Positions 35,935-44,221 of a stretch of DNA of 52,004 nucleotides are shown here, in pieces. Made by a program: the position numbers and the translations under genes. The stretch covers positions 1 to 52,004 of the forward strand of contig JAQBPR010000025.1 in the NCBI GenBank assembly GCA_028287395.1. Reading direction: 5' to 3'. Each line of letters starts with the position of its first letter. Within the stretch, counting starts at the first letter, position 1. Under the pieces are notes generated by a model that was given only the letters and a program-made list of their open reading frames with translations, made no database searches and was not told where the DNA came from. This stretch comes from Bacilli bacterium (lineage in GTDB: Bacteria > Bacillota > Bacilli > Paenibacillales > NBRC-103111).

Positions 35935-36585
35935 GTGAACAATAACTTCCTGCAAGCTCATTTGCTCCATCGATTCAATCCGCAAATCAGTTTCACCGAA
36001 CGTTAATTGGCGCGTTACTGAATTAGGGACGATGACGCAATACATCCCTGCTCTTTTTGCTGCAAGTGCACCATTAGGCGAGTCCTCGAAAGCAATCGCG
36101 TCTGACGCATCCACATTTAAATCTTCTAATGCTTTAAAGTAAAGTGCCGGATTAGGCTTTACTATCTCCACATCGTCAGCCGTACGTATCGTTTCAAAAC
36201 GATCTAAAAGCCCGTATGTCTTCAGATAGCCCTCCACCCAGACTCGCGGAGAGCTTGAGGCTAATCCTATTCGCAGCCCCATTAATTTTGCGCTCTGCAA
36301 ATACTCACGCACTCCAGGTCGCAACTCTGCTTCAAGCATGCTTTTTTCGTACAAAGCTGACTTAGAAAGATGCAGCTTCTCACGATCTACTGATTGGCCG
36401 ACTAGCTGTTCCAGGTAAGCATATACATCAAATGCAGAAGCATTTTTACCAACGCATTGTCCCCAAACCTCTATCGGCAATTCGACTCCATGCTGTTTAT
36501 AAATTTCCGAATATGAATTAAATTCATTGCTTTCCGTGTCTAAAATAAGCCCGTCAAAATCAAAAACAACTGCTTTAATTGACAT
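35917..36585 (-). CDS. HAD-superfamily phosphatase / beta-phosphoglucomutase-like
   Basis: 222 residues. HAD motif I is DFDGLILDTE (nucleophile Asp9 and acid Asp11), motif II LASSS, motif III KPNP and motif IV FEDSPNG. A helical cap domain lies at about 15-85. This places it in subfamily I with phosphoglycolate phosphatases and beta-phosphoglucomutases; the substrate is a small phosphoester, not known. AAGGAG lies before the ATG. It is 20 bases downstream of the amidase gene. Confidence 0.93.
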   Translation of the reverse strand: MSIKAVVFDFDGLILDTESNEFNSYSEIYKQHGVELPIEVWGQCVGKNASAFDVYAYLEQLVGQSVDREKLHLSKSALYEKSMLEAELRPGVREYLQSAKLMGLRIGLASSSPRVWVEGYLKTYGLLDRFETIRTADDVEIVKPNPALYFKALEDLNVDASDAIAFEDSPNGALAAKRAGMYCVIVPNSVTRQLTFGETDLRIESMEQMSLQEVIVHLGTQR

Positions 36586-36605
36586 AGAAACTCCTTGAGG
36601 ACTGA

Positions 36606-37433
36606 TTATTTAGTACGTTTTGTAATCCATTGTTCAATTCCATTTTTAATCCCCTCCGCGAGCTTATCTTGATAATCTGCAGTGGACATCCGAACATCTT
36701 CAGCAGAATTCGTCATGAATCCCATTTCTACTAAAATCGACGGGACCTTGGCCCAATTAAATCCTGATAAATCGCTTCGCGCAACGATTCCTTTGGATTT
36801 GGCCCCAGTTTTGTCCAACATCGCTTTCAACACCTCTGCTGCCGCATCTTTACTCGGCTGAAGCATCGTTTTTGGAAATGAACTATTTTCCGCTGGATAT
36901 TGTACGGAAATTCCGTCTATACTCTGCAATTCGCTGCCATCCGCGTGAATTCGCACGAATATATCAGCATGAGCATTATTAGCAATGTCCGCTCGATCTT
37001 TGTTGCTTAAATTCACATCCTGCTTTTCTCTTGTCATCATCACTTGATATCCTTCGGCAAGTAATTTATCTCTAAGCAGTAATGATACTTCTAAATTTAA
37101 AACAGATTCTGGTTTTTTGGTGGTTACACCTTGCGTACCTGAAGATACCTTAGGTTTCATTTCTTTCGAATTGGGTCCCTCAGCTTCTAATTCATTATTC
37201 GCTTTCGCTTGATGACCCGGATCAATACAAATCATATAAGCTTTAGCTGGTAGTGATGGCGTTGGAGTTAAAGTTGGCGTTGGCGTTGGCGTTGGCGTTG
37301 GCGTTGAAATTTTAGCAGTAGTTTCTACTGTTTGTATCGGGCTGGATGGTTTGTCCTGAATGATTTCTGAACAAGAAATTAAAACAAACGATAATGCGAT
37401 GATCCATAAACCTATTGCCCATTTACGTCTCAT
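36606..37433 (-). CDS. N-acetylmuramoyl-L-alanine amidase, lipoprotein
   Basis: 275-residue secreted Amidase_3 enzyme. The signal peptide ends in the lipobox LISC with Cys21. A Thr/Pro linker (about 43-62, repeated TP) joins the catalytic domain. Zinc and catalytic residues: His in CIDPGHQ, Glu in VLNLEVSLL, His in FVRIHADG, Glu in ILVEMGF. It cleaves amide bonds between muramic acid and the stem peptide on the outer face. The start codon overlaps the stop of the GT2 gene (ATGA), so translation is coupled. The DNA coding the linker is a tandem six-base repeat. Confidence 0.95.
   Translation of the reverse strand: MRRKWAIGLWIIALSFVLISCSEIIQDKPSSPIQTVETTAKISTPTPTPTPTPTLTPTPSLPAKAYMICIDPGHQAKANNELEAEGPNSKEMKPKVSSGTQGVTTKKPESVLNLEVSLLLRDKLLAEGYQVMMTREKQDVNLSNKDRADIANNAHADIFVRIHADGSELQSIDGISVQYPAENSSFPKTMLQPSKDAAAEVLKAMLDKTGAKSKGIVARSDLSGFNWAKVPSILVEMGFMTNSAEDVRMSTADYQDKLAEGIKNGIEQWITKRTK
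37273..37302. repeat. Tandem hexanucleotide repeat (GTTGGC)5
   Basis: Five exact copies of GTTGGC, flanked by partial copies, in the amidase gene. On the coding strand they spell alternating Pro and Thr codons. Slippage by whole units would change the linker length without breaking the frame. Confidence 0.9.
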
Positions 37434-38419
37434 TGTCCAGTCGACTCTCTGGGTGCCGCCTCTAGTTGCTTTTCAATGATATATAATGGACGATTTTTGA
37501 CCTCTTTGTAGATTTTACCGATATATTCGCCTATGAGCCCCAAGCTTACAAGTTGAATGCCGCCGATAAACCAAACAGACACCATAATAGAAGCCCAGCC
37601 GCTAACGCTGTTTCCTGATAATTTACTAATAATGGCATAAACGCCTGCCAATAAACTCGCCAAGAACATAATAAACCCTGCTAAAGTCACAAAACGGATC
37701 GGGGTTACGCTTAAAGAAGTAATGCCGTCAAGGGCAAAAGCCAGCATTTTCTTCAATGGATATTTCGATTCACCAGCAAAGCGCTCATGACGATTATAAT
37801 AAACTTTGGCGGTTTTAAAACCGATCATTGGAACGATACCGCGTAAAAATAAATTCACTTCTTTGAATCTTTCCAATTGCTCTAAGGCACGTTTACTCAT
37901 CAAACGAAAATCAGCATGATTGTATTCGATATTAGCTCCCATCTTCGCCATCAAACGATAAAATCCCAACGCCGTATTACGTTTGAAAAATGTATCGCTC
38001 GAACGACTTTCGCGAATACCATAGACAATTTCTGCACCTTCATGAAATTTCAATATAAACTCGCGAATCGCACCTAAATCGTCTTGTAAATCCGCATCAA
38101 TGGAAATGACGCAATCCGCTGTTTCTTTAGCTGCCATCAGTCCGGATAGTAATGCACTTTGATGACCCACATTGCGCGCAAGCTTAAGTCCAGTAACAAA
38201 CGGATTGGTTAAATAATTCTCTTCAATGAGCTCCCAGGTGCGATCACGGCTGCCATCATCAACAAATAGTAGAACACTGCGATTCGAGACCAATCCTTCT
38301 TGGATAAGTCCATTCAGTACAGCGCTTAATTGCTTTATCGTTTCTAATATAACCTCTTCCTCATTATAACAAGGTACAACAATATTCAAATTGGGGGGGT
38401 CCATGGTATTCCATTCCAT
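37430..38419 (-). CDS. Polyprenyl-phosphate glycosyltransferase (GT2, GtrB/DPM1-like)
   Basis: 329 residues from the ATG of MEWNTMDPPNLNIVVPCYNEEEV, preceded by AAGAGGAG. The GT2 nucleotide-sugar domain has VVPCYNEEEV, DDGSRDRTW and the metal-binding DADLQDD. Two C-terminal transmembrane helices follow (FVTLAGFIMFLASLLAGVYA and VSVWFIGGIQLVSLGLIG) and the tail EYIGKIYKEVKNRPLYIIEK typical of GtrB/YkoT-like enzymes. It transfers a hexose from a nucleotide sugar to undecaprenyl phosphate on the inner face. GtrA, its usual flippase partner, lies at 48.0 kb. It is coupled to a wall amidase gene. Confidence 0.93.
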   Translation of the reverse strand: MEWNTMDPPNLNIVVPCYNEEEVILETIKQLSAVLNGLIQEGLVSNRSVLLFVDDGSRDRTWELIEENYLTNPFVTGLKLARNVGHQSALLSGLMAAKETADCVISIDADLQDDLGAIREFILKFHEGAEIVYGIRESRSSDTFFKRNTALGFYRLMAKMGANIEYNHADFRLMSKRALEQLERFKEVNLFLRGIVPMIGFKTAKVYYNRHERFAGESKYPLKKMLAFALDGITSLSVTPIRFVTLAGFIMFLASLLAGVYAIISKLSGNSVSGWASIMVSVWFIGGIQLVSLGLIGEYIGKIYKEVKNRPLYIIEKQLEAAPRESTGQ

Positions 38420-38615
38420 AACGACTAAGGCTCCTCTTTTAACAGCTATATGACCCAAATTAGCATGTTTACATGTTTTTGACAAGCGAGGGGCTATTTT
38501 AGATCTATATTTGTCATTATCAGGAACCAGATTGGCTATATTTGCTTCTCAAATTACTCTACCTTAAAATAAGTAACAACAAGCAGCTTAACAATCCAAA
38601 AAAAGGAGAATCCAT

Positions 38616-38942
38616 ATGCCTATCGTAGAAATAACAGTCGTCCCGATTGGAACTTCCACAACCAGCTTGAGCGGCTATGTAGCCGATCTGGTAAAAGAAT
38701 TAGAGCAAGCGCCTGAGCAAATTCATTATGAGCTTACAGCCATGAGCACAATTATCGAAGGATCGCTTACGGATTTGTTTGCAGTTATACGCAGACTGCA
38801 TGAAGTACCCTTTCAAAGTGGAGCAGCGCGTGTATCTACCTCGATTAAAATCGACGACCGCCGAGATAAAGCTGGATCGATGGCACAGAAAATGAATTCT
38901 GTTGCGGAAAAATTGCAAAACAGCAATGACCCGGCAAATTAA
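38616..38942 (+). CDS. yqgV: Thiamine-binding protein of the MTH1187/YqgV family
   Basis: 108-residue cytosolic protein of the DUF77 family: MPIVEITVVPIGTSTTSLSGYV, YELTAMSTIIEGSLTDLFAVIRRLHE, and the end RVSTSIKIDDRRD. Related proteins bind thiamine or hydroxymethylpyrimidine, and the structure is a ferredoxin-like tetramer (established knowledge). AAAAGGAG lies before the ATG. It stands alone between a divergent glycosyltransferase gene and a convergent exporter operon. Confidence 0.88.
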   Translation: MPIVEITVVPIGTSTTSLSGYVADLVKELEQAPEQIHYELTAMSTIIEGSLTDLFAVIRRLHEVPFQSGAARVSTSIKIDDRRDKAGSMAQKMNSVAEKLQNSNDPAN

Positions 38943-39033
38943 CGAAAAAGGCCGGCATCATCGCTATGTCTTTTCTATCGTTCTAAAAGCTCCTTAATCA
39001 TATTCGTCACAATGTACGTGAAGCGAACTTCAA

Positions 39034-40179
39034 TTAAATAAAGGTCTTCACATTTTCGTCCCGGCTAAATCGATAAGCTGCTAAAACGAAGAACGTAAGA
39101 GCAAAGCTTAAGATTAGCACCAGATGAATAAAGATTTGGTCGAAATGATTGCCCTCCTGCAGACTTTCAATCGCTTTCATGACCCATCTTTGCGGAAGAA
39201 AATCTGCGATTTGCTGGACTGCCTTTGGCATAGCATCGACTGGAAAAAGGCAACCTGAGAGAAGACTGCTTGGCACAATAATCAGCATTTGCAAATTACG
39301 GACTTGATCCGAGTTGCCGGAGAAAGCGACGATCAATAATCCAAGACCCGTAGCTACAAGTCCAAAGCACGCAAGCAGCAAAAACAATTGATAAAAAGCG
39401 ACGTAGGTTTGAATATTAAAAACCTGTGTGATCAGCAATAAAATGACCGTAATTTGAATGATGATAATGGCCAGGTTTGCCAAAACATTTCCTGCGAGAT
39501 AGGTTTTGGCATTGGTCGGAGCTGTGCAAATCCGGTAATACGTTCGGTTCTTTTTTTCATTAAGGATCAGTTGTGCCACATTTCCTGCGCCAAATAAGAT
39601 AAACATAATTAAAAACCCGATACTCTGCGATGTTAATCCTTTACTTTTGGCTTGGTTCTGAACCCTGTTTTCTTTTAAGGACAACGGATTCTTGTGGAAA
39701 GGATCATAAATTCTCTGAAACACCTCTTTTTTTCCCTCTGCTGCTTTGGCGATATCGAGCAAATTTTGCACATAGATGTTGGCATAATTTTTAATCCAAA
39801 CCGTTGCTTCTTCGCCTTTGATGGATATAATATCGATTGGATTTGAGCTGTTGTTATATATACTATCCGAAAACCCCGAAGGAATAATCAGGATACTGTC
39901 CAATTCACCCGAGGTTAGCTTTTTATCTTTATCCTTTTCAGCAACAACGGTCATTTTAAATTTATTTTCTTTGCTCATCGCGTCAATCATGCCAGTCGAT
40001 AGCGCGCTTTGATCCTTGTCTGCAATACCAATATTTACGGAACCCCCGCCTCCGCCACTGTGGATACCGATAGATAAAAGGATGAACAAGATGGGTAAAA
40101 CAAAAAATAAAAAGAAGTTTGACTTTTTGCGCAGCGCTACTTTTAAAGTATTTCGTGTAAGCCAAAATGTTTGGTTCAT
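39034..40179 (-). CDS. ABC-2 type exporter permease (LnrN-like)
   Basis: 381 residues from the ATG of MNQTFWLTRNTLKVALRKKSN, eight bases after AAGGGGG. An N-terminal helix (NFFLFFVLPILFILLSIGI), a large outward domain of about 140 residues, then five to six helices form the ABC2_membrane fold. It overlaps the stop of the preceding permease by ATGA. With the sister permease and the ATPase it forms a heteromeric exporter. By order (kinase, regulator, ATPase, permease, permease) it matches lnrJKLMN of B. subtilis, which gives resistance to linearmycins. The substrate here is unknown. Confidence 0.88.
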   Translation of the reverse strand: MNQTFWLTRNTLKVALRKKSNFFLFFVLPILFILLSIGIHSGGGGGSVNIGIADKDQSALSTGMIDAMSKENKFKMTVVAEKDKDKKLTSGELDSILIIPSGFSDSIYNNSSNPIDIISIKGEEATVWIKNYANIYVQNLLDIAKAAEGKKEVFQRIYDPFHKNPLSLKENRVQNQAKSKGLTSQSIGFLIMFILFGAGNVAQLILNEKKNRTYYRICTAPTNAKTYLAGNVLANLAIIIIQITVILLLITQVFNIQTYVAFYQLFLLLACFGLVATGLGLLIVAFSGNSDQVRNLQMLIIVPSSLLSGCLFPVDAMPKAVQQIADFLPQRWVMKAIESLQEGNHFDQIFIHLVLILSFALTFFVLAAYRFSRDENVKTFI

Positions 40180-41300
40180 CTTAGCGCCCCCTTGCGAAAT
40201 GAGATGGATGAAAGGATAATAAATAGTACGGCCAGAACCAAGCATAGAAGGATTGCGATTTGGGCCGAGCTGAAATCACCGCTATAAATAACCCCGAATA
40301 TCGCTTGGTTAATCCATTTTACAGGGGATACATTGGATATCGATTGCATCACTTTCCCTAATTTATCGATAGGGAAATAACCGCCGCCGAGAAAAATTAA
40401 TATATTCATGCCCATTTGTAAAATTTGCATGACAAGCATCCCATTCTTGATGAGTAAGGCCAATCCTACACCGAAGCTTACCGCCATAACAATCGCCGGA
40501 ATCACGATGAATAGGATAGCCCCCAAATGAACACCCCAGTAGGCATTCATTATATATTTGCTAAATCCGATAAGGATTAGAGCCTGCAGCAAAGTAAACA
40601 ATACCATCCCCAATATTTTTCCGATCAATATTTCATGCTTTTTTACAGGACTGCACAGCAGCCTGCTAGCCGTATTCGAACTTCTCTCCCCATCAATCGC
40701 CCCCATTCCATTAAACGCAGCAGCTATAATTAGAAAGGTAAGCATCGTGACGGCATAATAATCCATTGCTTTAGGCAATTTTCGATCCCCTAAGGACGAT
40801 ACTTTGACATGATCTTCCGGCTGACTTGCCTGCATGGTACTATTAACAATAGTATGTGTTTCGTTCGCAATTTCAGAAACAGCTTTATATCTTTGCAAAA
40901 AGGAACCCAATGCCGCTTCCACAAGTCCTGCCTTAAGCGCGTTATTCTCATTTTTGTAAAGCTCCAGCCCATTTTCGTCCACGTTCACAAAGCTTGCGTA
41001 CTTCCCATTTTCAATGCTTTCGATCCCTTGTTGTGCGTTTTCCGCAGCTGTAAATTGGATGCCTATTTCTTTCCCATGCTGAATAAGCCCTTGGAAGGCC
41101 AAGCTTAGCGCCGTGTTATTCGGGCTATTCTTATACAGGACATTGATATCCTTATACTTCGCGGAATGATCAAAGCTCCCAGCGAGGGTCGTGCCCAATA
41201 TAAGCATCAAAACGATGGGAAACAATAGCCCCATAATCCAGCCGCTTTTATTTCGCAATTGTTGTTTAACGGAAATAATAAAAATACGGTAAATATTCAT
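40176..41300 (-). CDS. ABC-2 type exporter permease (LnrM-like)
   Basis: 374 residues; the ATG of MNIYRIFIISVKQQLRNKSGW lies eight bases after GAGAGG, better placed than a GTG three codons earlier. Topology is the same as its partner: one N-terminal helix (WIMGLLFPIVLMLILGTTLAG), an extracytoplasmic domain and a C-terminal block of helices. The two permeases are similar in layout, suggesting an old duplication. It is 16 bases downstream of the ATPase gene. Confidence 0.88.
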   Translation of the reverse strand: MNIYRIFIISVKQQLRNKSGWIMGLLFPIVLMLILGTTLAGSFDHSAKYKDINVLYKNSPNNTALSLAFQGLIQHGKEIGIQFTAAENAQQGIESIENGKYASFVNVDENGLELYKNENNALKAGLVEAALGSFLQRYKAVSEIANETHTIVNSTMQASQPEDHVKVSSLGDRKLPKAMDYYAVTMLTFLIIAAAFNGMGAIDGERSSNTASRLLCSPVKKHEILIGKILGMVLFTLLQALILIGFSKYIMNAYWGVHLGAILFIVIPAIVMAVSFGVGLALLIKNGMLVMQILQMGMNILIFLGGGYFPIDKLGKVMQSISNVSPVKWINQAIFGVIYSGDFSSAQIAILLCLVLAVLFIILSSISFRKGALR

Positions 41301-41316
41301 TGGATTCACCTCTCTC

Positions 41317-42252
41317 CTAATCTCTCAGCTTCCTGCCGGTGAGAATGAGAAATACAGTCTCTAAATTTGTGATTTTATTTTCAATGTTTCTTAGCGGGAT
41401 ATGATTGGATGTGAAGTAATGGATGATTTTATCCAAATTGCTAATGTCCGATGAACTGCTAACTTTCACTACATTTTCATCAAGCTCTACACTTAAAACG
41501 CCGCTAATTTCCTTCAATTGATTTTCTTGCACCTTATCGAACGAATCTACGGTAATCCAGACACTATTCGTATTGGTAATCGTAGCCTTTAACTCTTCCT
41601 TGGTTCCCTCTGCTATTACTTTTCCATGATCCATAATAGCGATCCTTGAGCATATTTCCTCGACCTCTTCCATATAATGGCTTGTATAAATGATCGTGCA
41701 GCCCATCTCATTCAGTTTTTTGATCGACTGCAGAATGTGATTTCTCGATTGCGGATCAATCCCAACGGTAGGCTCATCCATAATAATAAGCTTGGGTCTA
41801 TGCGCAATCGCGCATGCAATATTCAATCTTCTTTTCATCCCTCCGGAAAATCCTTTGGGAAAGGTTTTAGCTTTGTCAGCAAGACCTACGAATTCCAAGG
41901 CCTCTTCTGTCCTTTGCTTTAGCTCGCTGCCTCTTAATCCATAAAGACCCGCAAAGAAATGCACGTTTTCATAGGCTGTAAGGTCTTCATAAATCGCAAG
42001 ATCCTGAGGAACTATGCCGGTATTATTCTTGGTAAAAGAACTGTTCTTTCTTATATCTTGGCCCAATATATCAATGGCCCCTTTATCCATCGGAAGCAAA
42101 CCGCTGATCATATGAATCGCTGTACTTTTCCCGGCACCATTGGGCCCTAAAAGCCCAAATATTTCACCTTCATGAATACCAAGTGAAATATTGTCTACTG
42201 CTACAATATCGCCATATTTTTTAGTTAATCCTTCAACTTGAACTATTTTCAT
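41317..42252 (-). CDS. ABC transporter ATP-binding protein (LnrL-like)
   Basis: 311 residues from ATG, eight bases after AAGGAG. Walker A is GPNGAGKST, signature FSGGMKRRL, Walker B LIIMDEPTVG, and the switch histidine is in YTSHYMEE. A C-terminal extension of about 80 residues after the nucleotide-binding domain is typical of drug-exporter DrrA-type ATPases. It energises the two permeases downstream. A 22-base inverted repeat lies in the 100-base gap before it, likely the operator of the adjacent response regulator. Confidence 0.94.
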   Translation of the reverse strand: MKIVQVEGLTKKYGDIVAVDNISLGIHEGEIFGLLGPNGAGKSTAIHMISGLLPMDKGAIDILGQDIRKNSSFTKNNTGIVPQDLAIYEDLTAYENVHFFAGLYGLRGSELKQRTEEALEFVGLADKAKTFPKGFSGGMKRRLNIACAIAHRPKLIIMDEPTVGIDPQSRNHILQSIKKLNEMGCTIIYTSHYMEEVEEICSRIAIMDHGKVIAEGTKEELKATITNTNSVWITVDSFDKVQENQLKEISGVLSVELDENVVKVSSSSDISNLDKIIHYFTSNHIPLRNIENKITNLETVFLILTGRKLRD

Positions 42253-42293
42253 CACTATCACTCCTTCACAGGTTCATCATAGCAAAAAAGGCA

Positions 42294-42315
42294 ACTTTGT
42301 TTTAGTATACAAAGT
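42294..42315 (-). promoter_or_regulatory. Candidate response-regulator operator before the exporter genes
   Basis: Inverted repeat ACTTTG-N10-CAAAGT in the gap between the regulator gene and the ATPase gene, with a TATACT -10-like element inside it. Symmetric sites of this size suit a NarL-type dimer. Assignment is by position. Confidence 0.4.
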
Positions 42316-42360
42316 CACCACTTTAAGTTGATAATACTCACCTTTTGCATATGAGGAAGC

Positions 42361-42990
42361 TCATCTTTTGCCGCCATTCAGATAAAATATGGCGATTTGT
42401 GTTCGATGCTCCAGCCCGGTTTTGTTAAAAATGGAAGTAATATAATTCGCAGTAGTACCTTCGGTTATATAGAGTTCTTTCGCGATTTCTTTATTGGATA
42501 ACCCCTTTGAGATCAAGTCCATGATCTCCACATCCCGATCCGAGAATAACGAGCGATCCAGCTTGCTTCCTTTATTGGCCAATCCTTCAATTAAGGTATT
42601 CAGTACAGTGTCCTGCATAACCGTATTCCCGCCATGAATCATGCGGATTGCATCTTTGATCTTTTCCGGTGTATTGCTTTTGAGCAGGTATCCCCTGGCA
42701 CCATTTCTTATCGCCTCGATAATAAATGCATCGTCGTCAAATGTCGTTAAAATTAATGGCTTGGTCTTCGTTTTACTGCAGATTTCTTTAACAGCCTGAA
42801 CACCGTTCATTTCCGGCATCCGTACATCCAAAAGCGCAATATCTACCTGATGCTTCACGCAAAATTCAACAGCTTGCAGCCCATTCTCCACACAAGCCAC
42901 AATTTCAAACTGCTCATCCATCCCAAGAATCATCCTCAAGCCTTCCCGAACAATCGGATCATCATCCGCGATCAAAAGCCTAATTCCCAT
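42361..42990 (-). CDS. NarL/LuxR-family response regulator (LnrK-like)
   Basis: 209 residues from MGIRLLIADDDPIVREGLRM, with GGAGGGAG upstream. The receiver domain has the acidic pocket ADDD, the phosphoacceptor Asp in ALLDVRMPEMNG, Thr in LTTFDDD and Lys in YLLKSNTPE. The LuxR HTH is FSDRDVEIMDLISKGLSNKEIAKELYITEGTTANYI. It overlaps the sensor kinase gene by 11 bases. It presumably activates the exporter operon just downstream. Confidence 0.95.
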   Translation of the reverse strand: MGIRLLIADDDPIVREGLRMILGMDEQFEIVACVENGLQAVEFCVKHQVDIALLDVRMPEMNGVQAVKEICSKTKTKPLILTTFDDDAFIIEAIRNGARGYLLKSNTPEKIKDAIRMIHGGNTVMQDTVLNTLIEGLANKGSKLDRSLFSDRDVEIMDLISKGLSNKEIAKELYITEGTTANYITSIFNKTGLEHRTQIAIFYLNGGKR

Positions 42991-44101
42991 GCAGTTCTCC
43001 CTCCAAAGGCAAAAGTGTAATAACCGAAAAGCCATTCGATCCGTCAATAATGATCTTTCCACCCATATTACCGCTCCGCTCTTCCATCCCACGGATGCCA
43101 AGTCCTTTTATAATAGAAGGAGTACCTGTCCCATTATCTTTAATTTCGGCTTTAACCACTTTATTCAGTACTTCGATATGAACCGCTATAGCGCTAGCGT
43201 TGGCATATTTCATCGTATTGGTCAACGATTCACCTATATTTTTGATAATGATTTTCCACTGAATAGGAGAGATTCTTTCCATATTTCCAGTATGCCTGAC
43301 CGACGTTTTCATAAAGTGGTTCACTGAAAATTCCTCCATTAAAATCTTAACCCGATTAATCCCCAGCTGCTCTGTGCCCGGTTTAATATTTTTTAAAGTG
43401 CTGCGTATGCTTTCCATTCCTTCTCGTAAAATGTGGATGACCGTCTGAATAATATCTTTCGATTTTTCCTTATTGTGGTCCATATATAATCTAGCAGCTT
43501 CCAGCTGGAGCAAACTGCCTGCAATGGCATGTCCAAGCTTATCGTGAATCTCTTGAGCAATATGATTTCGTTCCTCCAGCTGTAAAGAATACTTGATTTG
43601 CCGCTCATACTCTACATCTTTGTTTAATTGATCCGTAAGCATATGGATTTTTTCTCTCATTTTATCATTAGCGGCAGTAAGTTTCTCTATTCGCGTGTAA
43701 AACTTCAAAGATTGAAAATAAGTCAGGCAGCTAAACCCACCCACAAAAAAGTAATCCAACCAAAAAATTTTCGCAAGAAACAATAGAGGTATTGCAGAAA
43801 TCGCAGCTACTAACAGCAGGTTCTCACTAAAAAGGACTACCAGTTCATAAATGCTTATGGGAAGCAGCAAAATAAACAAAGCGCTGGAAAATTTAAAGAA
43901 ACTCCCAATTAAAAGAATCAATATCAAAAGTAAACTCTTTTTAAATTTATTTTGTTTCACCATATATAAACTTACATTGACGACAATGTAAATAAGCATA
44001 AACAATACGATTGCGGTCCTATTTTGCCCATCATTTTGAATGGATCTTAGAACGCAGTACAATAAAATTGTAAGCTTGACGAAGAGCATCCCGCTTTCCA
44101 C
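42980..44101 (-). CDS. Membrane sensor histidine kinase, HisKA_3 type (LnrJ-like)
   Basis: 373 residues with a GTG start eight bases after GGAGG. Five to six closely spaced transmembrane helices without a large extracellular domain make it an intramembrane-sensing type. The dimerisation and phosphoacceptor site is ERNHIAQEIHDKLGHAIAG (His in EIHDKLGH). The ATPase part has NTMKYANA, KDNGTG and GLGIRGMEER. It pairs with the overlapping response regulator and probably senses membrane-active compounds pumped by the linked exporter. A symmetric element covers its predicted promoter. Confidence 0.93.
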   Translation of the reverse strand: MESGMLFVKLTILLYCVLRSIQNDGQNRTAIVLFMLIYIVVNVSLYMVKQNKFKKSLLLILILLIGSFFKFSSALFILLLPISIYELVVLFSENLLLVAAISAIPLLFLAKIFWLDYFFVGGFSCLTYFQSLKFYTRIEKLTAANDKMREKIHMLTDQLNKDVEYERQIKYSLQLEERNHIAQEIHDKLGHAIAGSLLQLEAARLYMDHNKEKSKDIIQTVIHILREGMESIRSTLKNIKPGTEQLGINRVKILMEEFSVNHFMKTSVRHTGNMERISPIQWKIIIKNIGESLTNTMKYANASAIAVHIEVLNKVVKAEIKDNGTGTPSIIKGLGIRGMEERSGNMGGKIIIDGSNGFSVITLLPLEGELHGN

Positions 44102-44138
44102 TCGATGAACCTCCTCCTTTTCAAAAATTCTAATAAAG

Positions 44139-44178
44139 CTGCAATTTTAAGTATATTGCAGTTTAGGCTCTTTTTCCA
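44139..44178 (-). promoter_or_regulatory. Predicted promoter and inverted repeat ahead of the sensor kinase gene
   Basis: Minus-strand TGGAAA (44178-44173) and TATACT (44155-44150) with a 17-base spacer. The -10 lies inside the inverted repeat CTGCAAT-N9-ATTGCAG (44139-44161), a possible operator for autoregulation. Confidence 0.45.
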
Positions 44179-44221
44179 TATACTTGTCTCACCTAAAGAG
44201 TATTGCTATGAATATTTAAGG

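Noticed and set aside
33585..36000. A resident prophage
   Set aside because: Only regulatory genes and debris are present, with no integrase, att repeats, terminase or structural genes.
37273..37302. Short repeats as a CRISPR array
   Set aside because: Contiguous six-base coding repeats without spacers; no CRISPR array is visible anywhere in the window.
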